Shown here: one piece after another, positions 50,253-58,106 of the stretch
How positions within the stretch are numbered: the stretch's first letter is position 1
How the letters are laid out: each line of letters starts with the position of its first letter
NCBI RefSeq assembly: GCF_024435355.1
Contig: NZ_JAMJWG010000007.1
Location: forward strand, 1 to 64,000
Direction of reading: 5' to 3'
From: Streptomyces odontomachi
GTDB lineage: Bacteria > Actinomycetota > Actinomycetes > Streptomycetales > Streptomycetaceae
Length of the DNA: 64,000 bases
The notes under the pieces: generated by a model
The model's input: the letters and a program-made list of their open reading frames with translations, nothing else
Databases searched by the model: none
What the model was told of the DNA's origin: nothing
Program-made: the position numbers and the translations under genes

Positions 50253-51851
50253 ATGGAGCGAAGGGCACGCAGACGCGGCGGAGCCGCTGCACTGCCGGCG
50301 GGCCTTGCCCTGATTGCGTTAGCCGCGTTGGCGGTCGGTGGTTCGGTGTGGCCGGCGCAGGCCCGTGCGTCCGAGGCGCCGCAGGCGCAGGCCGCCACCC
50401 CTTCCGCGACTTCGGGGCTGATCAAGGATACGAACTATCCGATTCCGGACGGTGCCGTCTTCGTCTCCCCGTCGGGCGATGACGCGGCCGCGGGGACCGA
50501 GGCGCAGCCGTTGCACACGTTGGCGGCCGGCATCAACAAGATTTCCTCCGGCGGCACCGTCGTCCTGCGGGCCGGCAACTACCGGGAGAGCATCGCGGGA
50601 GTCAACAAACGCATCACCTTGCAGCCGTATCCGCATGAAAAGGTCTGGATCAAGGGCACAGACCTGGTTTCGGGATGGACGGCGGACGGCGGCGACTGGC
50701 GGACGACGACCTGGCGCTCCCCGTTCTGCCAGGACTGTTACCCGGACGACGCCATCAACCCGTCGTACCCGCTGGCCGGCAAGTCGGAGCAGGCGTTCCG
50801 CAACGGCCAGGCGCTGAAGCAGGTCGGCTCGCGGGCCGAGGTCGTCTCCGGGACGTTCTACGTCGACCCGTCCACCAAGGAGCTCTACGTCGGGGACGAT
50901 CCGAGCGGCGCGACCATGGAACTGTCCACCCGATGGCGCGCGATCCTGCTGAACAGCGGTGCGGCGGGCAGCATGATCCGTGGTCTGGGCTTCAGCGAGT
51001 ACTCACCGCACTGGAACGAGGACCAGCTGGCCATGGTGGTCGACGCGGCGCCGAACAGCGTGATCGAGAACGACGTGTTCACGCGCAGCGCGACCCGCGC
51101 CCTGGGGATCTACGCCGCGGGCATCCGGGTCGAGGGCAACACCGTCGACGACAACGGCGGGTCGGGCGGTACGTCGAACAAGGCCGACGGCACGGTGTTC
51201 CGCGACAACACCTTCAACCGCAACAACAACGAGCACTATGCCGTCAGTACCTGTGGCGCGTACTGCACGATGGCCGGGCTCAAAGTGGCCCACACGAAAG
51301 ACGTCGTCGTCGAGCAGAACGAGTTCAACGACAACGACGGCAGCGGTTTCTGGTGCGATCTGGGCTGCACCGACGGGCAGATCACGGCCAACACGGTCGC
51401 CCGCAACACCAACAACGGCCTCTTCTGGGAAGTTTCCTCCACGGCGACCATCAGCGGAAACACCGTCACCGGCAATGCGCGGGGCCTGAAGGTCTCCGGA
51501 TCGGACCACACCACGGTGACCGACAACACCTTCACCGGCAACACGACCCAGGTGGGCGTCTACGACGACGCCCGCTCGCCGTCCAGCGACGCGTATTCCT
51601 CGGGACTCGGACTGACCTGGGACACCAGCGCGACGGTGCTGACCGGCAACGCCTTCGCTTCGGCGAAGACCCTGCTCATGGACACCAACCACACGGCCCA
51701 GGTGGCCGCTCCCGCCATGTTCTCGACCGTGAGCGGCAATCAGGTGACCGGCACCCAGAGCATCAACTGGTGCCCGTCGGCCTGCACCACCTACTCCACC
51801 CTGGCGGCCTTCCGCACGGCAACCGGCATCGACTTCGGCACGGTCGGCTGA
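50253..51851 (+). CDS. secreted parallel beta-helix protein (polysaccharide lyase-like), TTA codon in the leader
   Basis: A 532-residue secreted protein. Signal peptide at residues about 1-40 (RRARRRGG start, cut near ARA), then a right-handed beta-helix with repeated GN/DN turns such as GNTVDDNGGSGGT, DNTFNRNNNEH and GNTVTGNARGLKVSG. PbH1 repeats occur from about residue 200 to 480. The fold is that of pectate lyases, alginate lyases and related polysaccharide-degrading enzymes; catalytic residues could not be fixed. Leu23 in the leader is TTA (50319-50321), predicting bldA dependence. ATG 50253 is nine bases from GGGAG; ATG 50244 is too close to it. Confidence 0.82.
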   Translation: MERRARRRGGAAALPAGLALIALAALAVGGSVWPAQARASEAPQAQAATPSATSGLIKDTNYPIPDGAVFVSPSGDDAAAGTEAQPLHTLAAGINKISSGGTVVLRAGNYRESIAGVNKRITLQPYPHEKVWIKGTDLVSGWTADGGDWRTTTWRSPFCQDCYPDDAINPSYPLAGKSEQAFRNGQALKQVGSRAEVVSGTFYVDPSTKELYVGDDPSGATMELSTRWRAILLNSGAAGSMIRGLGFSEYSPHWNEDQLAMVVDAAPNSVIENDVFTRSATRALGIYAAGIRVEGNTVDDNGGSGGTSNKADGTVFRDNTFNRNNNEHYAVSTCGAYCTMAGLKVAHTKDVVVEQNEFNDNDGSGFWCDLGCTDGQITANTVARNTNNGLFWEVSSTATISGNTVTGNARGLKVSGSDHTTVTDNTFTGNTTQVGVYDDARSPSSDAYSSGLGLTWDTSATVLTGNAFASAKTLLMDTNHTAQVAAPAMFSTVSGNQVTGTQSINWCPSACTTYSTLAAFRTATGIDFGTVG

Positions 51852-51867
51852 GATGGCCGCCTGAGAT

Positions 51868-51901
51868 GGGGCGGCCAGAGCGTGAAGGCTCTGGCCGCCC
51901 C
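51868..51901 (+). terminator. intrinsic terminator of the beta-helix gene
   Basis: Perfect 14-bp arms ggggcggccagagc and gctctggccgcccc with loop gtgaag, 17 bases after the stop. Confidence 0.9.
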
Positions 51902-52057
51902 GACGAACGCTGGATTGCTTCAGACCTGGCTGATTGCCGCGAAGGCGACGCACGCCATCCCCACCAGCCGGCACCATGACGATCAGCATCGCGAGCGTGC
52001 CTCGCGGACGTACGGGCAGGGTGCGCGGCCTTCGCTGCCCGGAGGCGGCATCCGCGT

Positions 52058-52093
52058 GGGGCCGACGCGTGCGGCCGGGCACGCGTCGGCCCC
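52058..52093. terminator. second strong hairpin
   Basis: Perfect 15-bp arms ggggccgacgcgtgc (52058-52072) and gcacgcgtcggcccc (52079-52093) with a 6-base loop. No gene ends close to it, so it may terminate read-through or a lost gene. Confidence 0.7.
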
Positions 52094-52380
52094 GTCGGGA
52101 CGGTCCGGGTTCCGGGTTCCGGGTCCGGTCCGTCCGATCGCCGCCGTCAAGGGACGGCGGACATCAACAGGGCGGTCAGGCCGCCGTGCAGCCACCGGGA
52201 AAGCGACCCGGACGTCGCAGCGGCGGCTCTGGAAGGAAACAACGGACGCGTCAGCGTGTCAATCATATGACGCAGTTTTCTCATTCATGCGGAGCAGGGG
52301 AGTCCGGTGCGGGCGGGCGGTGTCGACTACCCTGAGGGGGAAGTCTGTATGTAACAACTGATGGAGAAGGAACCGCCCCG

Positions 52381-53382
52381 GTGCGACAGCGTGCAACCGT
52401 CCGGCAGGTCGCCGAGGAGACCGGGCTGTCGATCGCCACCGTCTCCCGCGTGCTCAACGGCCAGAACAACGTGGCAGCCCGCACCCGCGAGGTGGTTCTG
52501 GAAGCCGCCGGCAGGCTCGGCCGCCGCCCGCCGCACCGGCGCTCGCCCGTGATCTACCTCCGCTGCCCCTACGTCCTGCGGGACTACTTCGGCCTCATCG
52601 TCTCCTCGATCGCCGAGGAGGCCGCCAGCCAGCGCTTCGAGGTGCTCCTCAACGCCGGAGAGGCCGCCCAGCACTCCGACGCCCTGGCGGGGTTGCCGGC
52701 GCGCGGCGGGGTCGGCGGGGCGATCCTCGTGCTGCCGCCCGAACCCGCAGAGGACCTCGTACGCCTGCGGGACAGCGGCTTCCCCTTCGTCGTCGTCGAC
52801 CCCCGCACCACGCCGCCGCGCGACATCGCCGCGGTGTCCGCCGCGCACTTCACCGGCGCCCGGGCGCTGATGGCGCATCTGGTCGGCCTCGGGCACCGGC
52901 GCGTCGGCATCATCGCCGGACCACGCCACTGGCTCGTCACCGACGCGCGCATCGCCGGGCATCTCGCCGCGCTCGCCGACGTCGGCGTCCTTCCGTCGGC
53001 CGACCTGATGAGGCATGTCCCCGAGCCGACCACCGAGCACGGCTACCGCGCCGCCGGTGAGCTCCTCGACCTGCCGGATCGGCCCACCGCGCTGGTCGGG
53101 TTCAACGACAAGATGGCCGTCGGCGCCCTGCGTGCGGCCAACGAACGCGGACTGCGGGTCCCGCTCGACCTGTCGATCGCCGGTTTCGACGACATCGACC
53201 TGAGCCGCGCCACCCACCCCGAGCTCACCACGGTCCGTCAGCCCCTCGCCGAGATGGGCCGGATGGCGGTCACCCTCTTCACCCGCATCCTGGACCAGCA
53301 CGAACACGAGGCCCTCCATGTGGAGCTGGCCACCGAACTCATCGTGCGCGCCTCCACGGGACCCGCACCGCAGCGCGGTTGA
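52381..53382 (+). CDS. LacI-family transcriptional regulator
   Basis: A 333-residue repressor. Helix-turn-helix TVRQVAEETGLSIATVSRVLN at residues 6-26, followed by the sensor domain. The usual hinge is short. It lies between the beta-helix gene and the GH30 gene, all on one strand, so it may regulate one or both in response to an oligosaccharide. It starts with GTG; GGAGAAGGA precedes it by nine bases. No clear operator was found near either target. Confidence 0.9.
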   Translation: MRQRATVRQVAEETGLSIATVSRVLNGQNNVAARTREVVLEAAGRLGRRPPHRRSPVIYLRCPYVLRDYFGLIVSSIAEEAASQRFEVLLNAGEAAQHSDALAGLPARGGVGGAILVLPPEPAEDLVRLRDSGFPFVVVDPRTTPPRDIAAVSAAHFTGARALMAHLVGLGHRRVGIIAGPRHWLVTDARIAGHLAALADVGVLPSADLMRHVPEPTTEHGYRAAGELLDLPDRPTALVGFNDKMAVGALRAANERGLRVPLDLSIAGFDDIDLSRATHPELTTVRQPLAEMGRMAVTLFTRILDQHEHEALHVELATELIVRASTGPAPQRG

Positions 53383-53556
53383 GCCGCCGTCCGGTCGCGC
53401 GGACCGATGGTCGGCCTCTTGACGAGCGAGCGTGACCGCAATAATTTCATGTCAAAGATTAAGTCGTGCAGTTACCGCGGCACGCTTCTTCTCGATGGCT
53501 CCGAGCCCCGGCCGGGGGGCGCATTCCACTGTCCTTTCGGCCCTTGGAGACCCCTC

Positions 53557-55425
53557 GTGCAGCTCAGAAGACTCGCTGCCCCCGCCACCCTCGCCGTGCT
53601 GGCCCTGCTGGCCACGTTCGGACTCTTCGCCTCCTCCGGTGCGGCCAGCGCCGCCGGCGAGACCGTGAACGTCTACCTCACCACGACCTCCGACTCCGGA
53701 GGCCGCACCGTGACGCGCGGCCTCCAGCAGCAGTCGCCGATCACGTTCGGCTCCAGCGGCGGCAGCGGCAACCAGACGATCACCGTCAACGAGAACACCA
53801 CCTACCAGCAGTTCGAGGGCGCCGGCGCGGACTTCACCGACACCGCGGCCTACGACATCAAGGGCAGCGGCGCGCTGAGCAGCGCCACCCAGAACGACGT
53901 GATGACCAAGCTGTTCAGCCCGACCTCCGGGATCGGCATGAGCGCGGTCCGCAATGTGATCGGCTCGTCCGACCTGGCGCAGAACAGCTACTCGTACGAC
54001 ACCACCTGCTGCGACCTCAACGACTTCTCGCTGAGCCGGGACAGCGACGTCATGGCGCTGAGCAAGCAGGCGTACGGGCTGAACCCGTCGATGTTCTTCA
54101 TGGCCTCGCCGTGGTCGGCGCCGCCGTGGATGAAGGACAACAACGCCTACAGCCAGGGCTACCTCCAGGCGCAGTACTACGCCACCTACGCCCAGTACTT
54201 CGTCAAGTACATCCAGGGCTACCAGTCGGCCGGGGTGCCGCTCCGGTACGTCACCGAGCAGAACGAGCCCGGCTGCTGCGCCGGGTACCCGTCGATGCAG
54301 TGGAACGCTTCGGGTCTTGACTACTTCGCGGCCAACGACCTGCTGCCGGCCCTGAAGAACGCCGGCCTGAGCACCAAGCTGCTGATCGGCGACTGGAACT
54401 GGGACACCTACAACGACTGGGTCGCCCCGCTGATGGCCGACTCGGCGATCACGAGCCACCCGAACTTCGGCGGTGTGGCCTGGCACAACTACGGCGGCAG
54501 CCCGAGCCAGGGCAGCACCTTCCACAACCAGTTCCCGAACGTGAACCAGTACGTCACCGAGTACTCCGGCGGCACCTGGGTCACCAACCAGCAGCAGCAG
54601 GACATGACCGACATGGTCAACTTCTTCCGCAACTGGGGACGGAGCTGGACCAAGTGGTCGCTCGCCGTCGACGAGAACATGGGCCCGCACAACGGCGGCT
54701 GCGGCACCTGCACAGGACTGGTCACCGTGCACCGCGGCGACAGCCGCAAGGGTCAGGTCGACTACACGATCGAGTACTACACGATGGGTCACCTGACGAA
54801 GTTCGTGAAGCCCGGGGCGGTGCGGATCGACTCCACCGCGAACGGCACGGTGCCGAACGTGGCGTTCAAGAACAGCGACGGCTCGAAGGCGCTCATCGCG
54901 TACAACACCAGCGGCAGCGCCCAGAGCGTGAAGGTCAACTGGGGCGGGCAGTCGTTCGTGTACAGCCTGCCGGCGAAGACGTCGGCGACGTTCACCTGGA
55001 GCGGCACCCAGTCGGGCTCCGGCTCGACCGGCCACACCGGGACCATCACCAGCTCGCTGAACGGCAAGTGCCTGGACGTCACCGACGGCTCCACCGCCAA
55101 CGGCACCAAGCCGCAGCTGTGGGACTGCACGTCCGGCAACACCAACCAGCAGTGGACGGTCGCAAGCGACGGCACCGTCACCGCCCTCGGCAAGTGCCTG
55201 GACGTCGCGGACAACTCGACCGCTGACGGCGCTGCCGTGCACCTCTGGGACTGCTACGACACCGTGGCCAGCCAGAAGTGGACCCACACCAGCGCCGGCG
55301 ACCTCGTCAACAACGCCTCCGGCAAGTGCCTCGACGTCAAGGACAACAACACCGCCAACGGAGCCACCTTGCAGCTCTGGACCTGCACCGGCGCCTCGAA
55401 CCAGAAGTGGACGGTACCCGAGTAG
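53557..55425 (+). CDS. secreted GH30 family glycoside hydrolase with ricin-type CBM13
   Basis: A 622-residue secreted enzyme. Signal peptide at residues 1-34 (cut after ASA), then a GH30 (beta/alpha)8 barrel with acid/base Glu237 in TEQNEPG and nucleophile Glu335 in VTEYSGGTW, then the beta-sandwich of the family, and a C-terminal ricin B/CBM13 domain (about 490-622) with three GKCLDV repeats and QLWDCT/QKW motifs. GH30 members act on beta-1,6-glucan, xylan or glucosylceramide; which one applies here is open. GTG 53557 has GGAG eight bases upstream and gives a proper leader; the upstream ATG at 53449 does not. Confidence 0.93.
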   Translation: MQLRRLAAPATLAVLALLATFGLFASSGAASAAGETVNVYLTTTSDSGGRTVTRGLQQQSPITFGSSGGSGNQTITVNENTTYQQFEGAGADFTDTAAYDIKGSGALSSATQNDVMTKLFSPTSGIGMSAVRNVIGSSDLAQNSYSYDTTCCDLNDFSLSRDSDVMALSKQAYGLNPSMFFMASPWSAPPWMKDNNAYSQGYLQAQYYATYAQYFVKYIQGYQSAGVPLRYVTEQNEPGCCAGYPSMQWNASGLDYFAANDLLPALKNAGLSTKLLIGDWNWDTYNDWVAPLMADSAITSHPNFGGVAWHNYGGSPSQGSTFHNQFPNVNQYVTEYSGGTWVTNQQQQDMTDMVNFFRNWGRSWTKWSLAVDENMGPHNGGCGTCTGLVTVHRGDSRKGQVDYTIEYYTMGHLTKFVKPGAVRIDSTANGTVPNVAFKNSDGSKALIAYNTSGSAQSVKVNWGGQSFVYSLPAKTSATFTWSGTQSGSGSTGHTGTITSSLNGKCLDVTDGSTANGTKPQLWDCTSGNTNQQWTVASDGTVTALGKCLDVADNSTADGAAVHLWDCYDTVASQKWTHTSAGDLVNNASGKCLDVKDNNTANGATLQLWTCTGASNQKWTVPE

Positions 55426-55521
55426 CCGCAGGCAGCACCGAGCAGCACGGAGCAGCACCGGGTAACACCGAGCAACACCCGATGTGACCGCGTCCCGCCC
55501 GCGTGCGAGCCCGGGACACGC

Positions 55522-55558
55522 GCCGCCCACACCCCCGTAATCCGGTGGTGTGGGCGGC
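55522..55558. terminator. intrinsic terminator after GH30 gene
   Basis: Perfect 12-bp arms gccgcccacacc (55522-55533) and ggtgtgggcggc (55547-55558), 97 bases after the GH30 stop and just before the GNAT gene. Confidence 0.75.
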
Positions 55559-55580
55559 ACGCGCGCGCTATAGAGCACGC

Positions 55581-56072
55581 ATGACGTCCTGGCACCTGAC
55601 CCCCGAAGCCTTCGACACGGCGGACGCGACCAGCCTGCGCCGTGCCTACTACGACGAGGTCGCCAGCCGCTACTGGAAGCGGCCCGCGACGCATGAGGAG
55701 ATCGAGCAGGGCCTGGCCGACGACGGCGCGGACCTGCTCACCCCACCCACCGGCCAGTTCGTCGTGGGCCGTTGCGAAGGCGAGGCCGCCGCCTGCGGAG
55801 GGCTGTTGCTGCTGGACTCCGAGCGCGCCGAGCTGACCCGCGTCTACCTGCGCCCCGCCTTCCGGGGCAGGAAGGGCGCCGGCCTCCTGCTGGACCTGCT
55901 GGAGACGGAGGCACGCCTGCTCGGCGCCGCCCGCATGGTCCTCAACACCCGCCTCGACCTCACCGAGGCCCGCGCCCTGTACCTCCGCCACGGCTACCGC
56001 GAGATACCGGCGTACTGCACGGGGCCGTACGTGGAGATCTGCTACGGCAAGGAGCTCGACCGGCCCGGCTGA
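55581..56072 (+). CDS. GNAT family N-acetyltransferase
   Basis: A 163-residue acetyltransferase. The acetyl-CoA motif is in LRPAFRGRKGAGLLLDLLE, preceded by the strand LTRVYL; LYLRHGYRE forms the end of the fold. The acceptor is unknown. Start at ATG 55581. It ends 60 bases from the convergent TetR gene. Confidence 0.88.
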   Translation: MTSWHLTPEAFDTADATSLRRAYYDEVASRYWKRPATHEEIEQGLADDGADLLTPPTGQFVVGRCEGEAAACGGLLLLDSERAELTRVYLRPAFRGRKGAGLLLDLLETEARLLGAARMVLNTRLDLTEARALYLRHGYREIPAYCTGPYVEICYGKELDRPG

Positions 56073-56132
56073 CCCGATTTCAGGATCGTCCGCATCAGCG
56101 ACTCCCGTCCGGAACGACCGCCGGGCCGGCGT

Positions 56133-56789
56133 TCACGAGGCGCTGAGGGTGAGGCTCGCCGGGATCGCGTCGAAGGCCTCCTCGACCTGACGGACCAACT
56201 GGTCGACGGCGGCCCGGCCGCGATGGGCGCCGCCGCCGCTTCGGATCCAGTTCCGAGCCGCGCACCGCCAGGCGGCCGGTGCCAGTTCGCCGAGTAGCCG
56301 CAGCCGTACGTCGGCACGGCTGTCCAGCCCCAGGGCGTCCTCCAGGATCTCCACCAGGCGACGCTGGACGGTGATCGAGGCAAGGTCGCTGTGGTCGCGC
56401 AGCGCCGGGGTGCGGGCGGCGAGCCCACGGGTGGCGAGGAAGCGCCGGGTCCAGTCGGCGTCCATCGAGGTGAGGGTGTCCACCAAGGCGGTGCGCAGGG
56501 CGTGCAGGACGGTGGTGCCGCGCAGGTCGGCCTGGGCGACGCGTCCGAGGTAGGCGTCCCACAGCTCGCCCTCGGCGGCCAGGGCGAGGGCCTCCTTGGA
56601 GGGGAAGAGGCGAAACAGGGTGCGCTTGGACAGTTCCGCGGCATCGGCGACCGCATCGAGCGTGGTCGTCTCGAAGCCGTGGTCCAGGAACATCCGTAGC
56701 GCGGTGTCGACGAGTTCGCGGCGGGCGCGCAACTTCTTGCGCTCGCGCAGTGGCAGAGCGGGTTCCGCAGCGGGCAGTGGCCGTGTCAT
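56133..56789 (-). CDS. TetR-family regulator
   Basis: A 218-residue repressor. The helix-turn-helix covers DTALRMFLDHGFETTTLDAV to LSKRTLFRLFPSKEAL (residues about 27-66). The ligand domain is helical with the conserved TetR length. It is divergent from the ABM-like gene and a perfect 17-bp palindrome lies between them, which it probably binds for both genes. An in-frame GTG at 56798 is an alternative start. Confidence 0.88.
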   Translation of the reverse strand: MTRPLPAAEPALPLRERKKLRARRELVDTALRMFLDHGFETTTLDAVADAAELSKRTLFRLFPSKEALALAAEGELWDAYLGRVAQADLRGTTVLHALRTALVDTLTSMDADWTRRFLATRGLAARTPALRDHSDLASITVQRRLVEILEDALGLDSRADVRLRLLGELAPAAWRCAARNWIRSGGGAHRGRAAVDQLVRQVEEAFDAIPASLTLSAS

Positions 56790-56844
56790 GGCGGCCACCC
56801 TACTCCCGAACCTGCCCCCAGATGCTTTAGCCTTCTAGTAGAAA

Positions 56845-56861
56845 ATGCCACTGAGTGGCAT
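56845..56861. promoter_or_regulatory. TetR operator (perfect 17-bp palindrome)
   Basis: atgccactgagtggcat has 8-bp arms around a single central G. It is in an AT-richer patch, 18 bases before the ABM-like start and 56 bases before the TetR start. Confidence 0.8.
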
Positions 56862-56878
56862 CAGGGAGGTGCGAGGTC

Positions 56879-57568
56879 GTGGATGGAAGCTTCCGGGAGC
56901 CGGAGGGCGGTGGCGTGACGTTGTTCGGTCGCTGGCGGGTGGGCGCGCTGCATCGGCAGCGGGCGACGATCGACGCGATCCAGGCCGCGTGGCGGGCCCG
57001 GCCCTGGCCGAGCCCGGAGCTGCTCGCGTACGACGTGTTGCCGAGCACGGACGGCACGACCCTGCTGCACCGCTCCCAGTGGACGTCGGCGGATGCCTGC
57101 CGCACGGCGGCGGTGGATCCATCCTGGAAGAGCGAGGTGGACCGGGCGGTTCCCGGTATCGAGCGGCTCGGGGTGGTCGGTTGCCGTTCGTACCGCAGCC
57201 GGGCGGGCGGGGCGGACGGACCGGCGCCCGGGTGCGTCGTGCTGGTCACCCGTGTCTTCGACGGCCCGGACGCGGAGCGGGCCGACGGCCTGGTCGACGC
57301 GCTTTTCGACAGCACCTGCGCGACGCCTGCACCGGTGGGCCTGCTGGTCGCACGCTTCTACGTCGGCCTCGCCGGCACCCACGTCTTCAACTGGGCCGAA
57401 TGGACCTCCGAGGCGGCGCACCGGTCCGCCATCACCCGACAACTCCCCGCAACCGTCGACGCGAGCCGGTGGCAGCGGATCTGCGACTGGCCAGGCCTGA
57501 CGGGCACCACCTTCGACCGCTTCCACCCCGCACTGCGGCTCACCGCCAGCGGTGCGGGGGAGGGGTGA
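56879..57568 (+). CDS. antibiotic-biosynthesis-monooxygenase-like protein with two repeats
   Basis: A 229-residue protein with two related halves (about 15-120 and 125-229). Each has a pattern of a VLPSTDGTTLLHRSQWTSAD-like strand-helix, as in dimeric ABM ferredoxin-like folds: the second reads LVARFYVGLAGTHVFNWAEW. The function is unknown; such proteins can be monooxygenases or heme-degrading enzymes. The GTG start 56879 has GGAGGT eight bases upstream. It is controlled by the divergent TetR gene by position. Confidence 0.72.
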   Translation: MDGSFREPEGGGVTLFGRWRVGALHRQRATIDAIQAAWRARPWPSPELLAYDVLPSTDGTTLLHRSQWTSADACRTAAVDPSWKSEVDRAVPGIERLGVVGCRSYRSRAGGADGPAPGCVVLVTRVFDGPDAERADGLVDALFDSTCATPAPVGLLVARFYVGLAGTHVFNWAEWTSEAAHRSAITRQLPATVDASRWQRICDWPGLTGTTFDRFHPALRLTASGAGEG

Positions 57569-58106
57569 CGGAGGCTCGGCGTCCGGCTCGGCCGGTTGCC
57601 CGGTTGCCCGGTTGCCCGGTTGCCCGGTCGGCTCGCGCGGCCTCAGCGTCGGAACAGCGGACCGTGGTCCGGCGCCCGAGCAGGCACGGCCGATGCCGGT
57701 CCACAGGTTCTCCTCGACGTAGCCGTCGTCGTCCGCTGCCGCCCGCAGCTCGTTCTGCCGCGCCACGCCCGCGGACGCGGTGTCCAGCGAATCGGCCGCG
57801 CACCCGCTCGCCGGTGGTGTCGCAGCAGGTCCACCAGCTGGGCCTCGTGCCCGCGGCGCAGCAGAACGAGCGGGTTCGGCTGGCTCATGGGCATGCTCGC
57901 CGAGGATGACCACGCCATGGAATACCGTCAACGTTCCGAACAAATTCCGTGCGCACGCCGGATGGCGGCCGTTGCCTCAGGGGGATTCAGCCCATACCGG
58001 CCGGATGCAATGCGTTGGAGCTCGTCCGTGAGGGCTCCGAGCGGCATGTGGACTTCATCGGGGGACACACGCCGTTCATGACGTGGGTCGTGCGTTATGG
58101 CTCGGA
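57569..58106. other. 540-base gene-free stretch with debris
   Basis: Contains octamer repeats at the left. Around 57640-57945 there are leftward frames with sequence such as VLLRRGHEAQLVDLLRHHRR, later ARQNELRAAADDDGYVEENL in another frame, suggesting one frameshifted gene remnant I cannot identify. At 58008-58112 rightward codons read ELVREGSERHVDFIGGHT, a short tail ending TAG; also unidentified. Confidence 0.5.
57593..57628. repeat. octamer tandem repeat (cggttgcc x4)
   Basis: Four perfect copies of cggttgcc followed by a partial fifth, 25 bases after the ABM-like gene. Confidence 0.88.

Larger units (their letters stand above)
51852..52380. other. intergenic region with two strong hairpins
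   Basis: About 530 bases between the beta-helix gene and the LacI gene. It contains the two hairpins listed separately, and a short ccgggtt repeat near 52106-52125. The last 130 bases have lower GC and probably carry the LacI promoter. Confidence 0.65.

Noticed and set aside
55436..55485. Agcaccgagcag-like repeats after GH30
   Set aside because: Imperfect short repeats without consistent period; considered simple sequence.
57643..57918. Leftward frame containing LLRRGHEAQLVDLLRHHRR
   Set aside because: May be part of a frameshifted gene, but no family could be named, so no gene is called.
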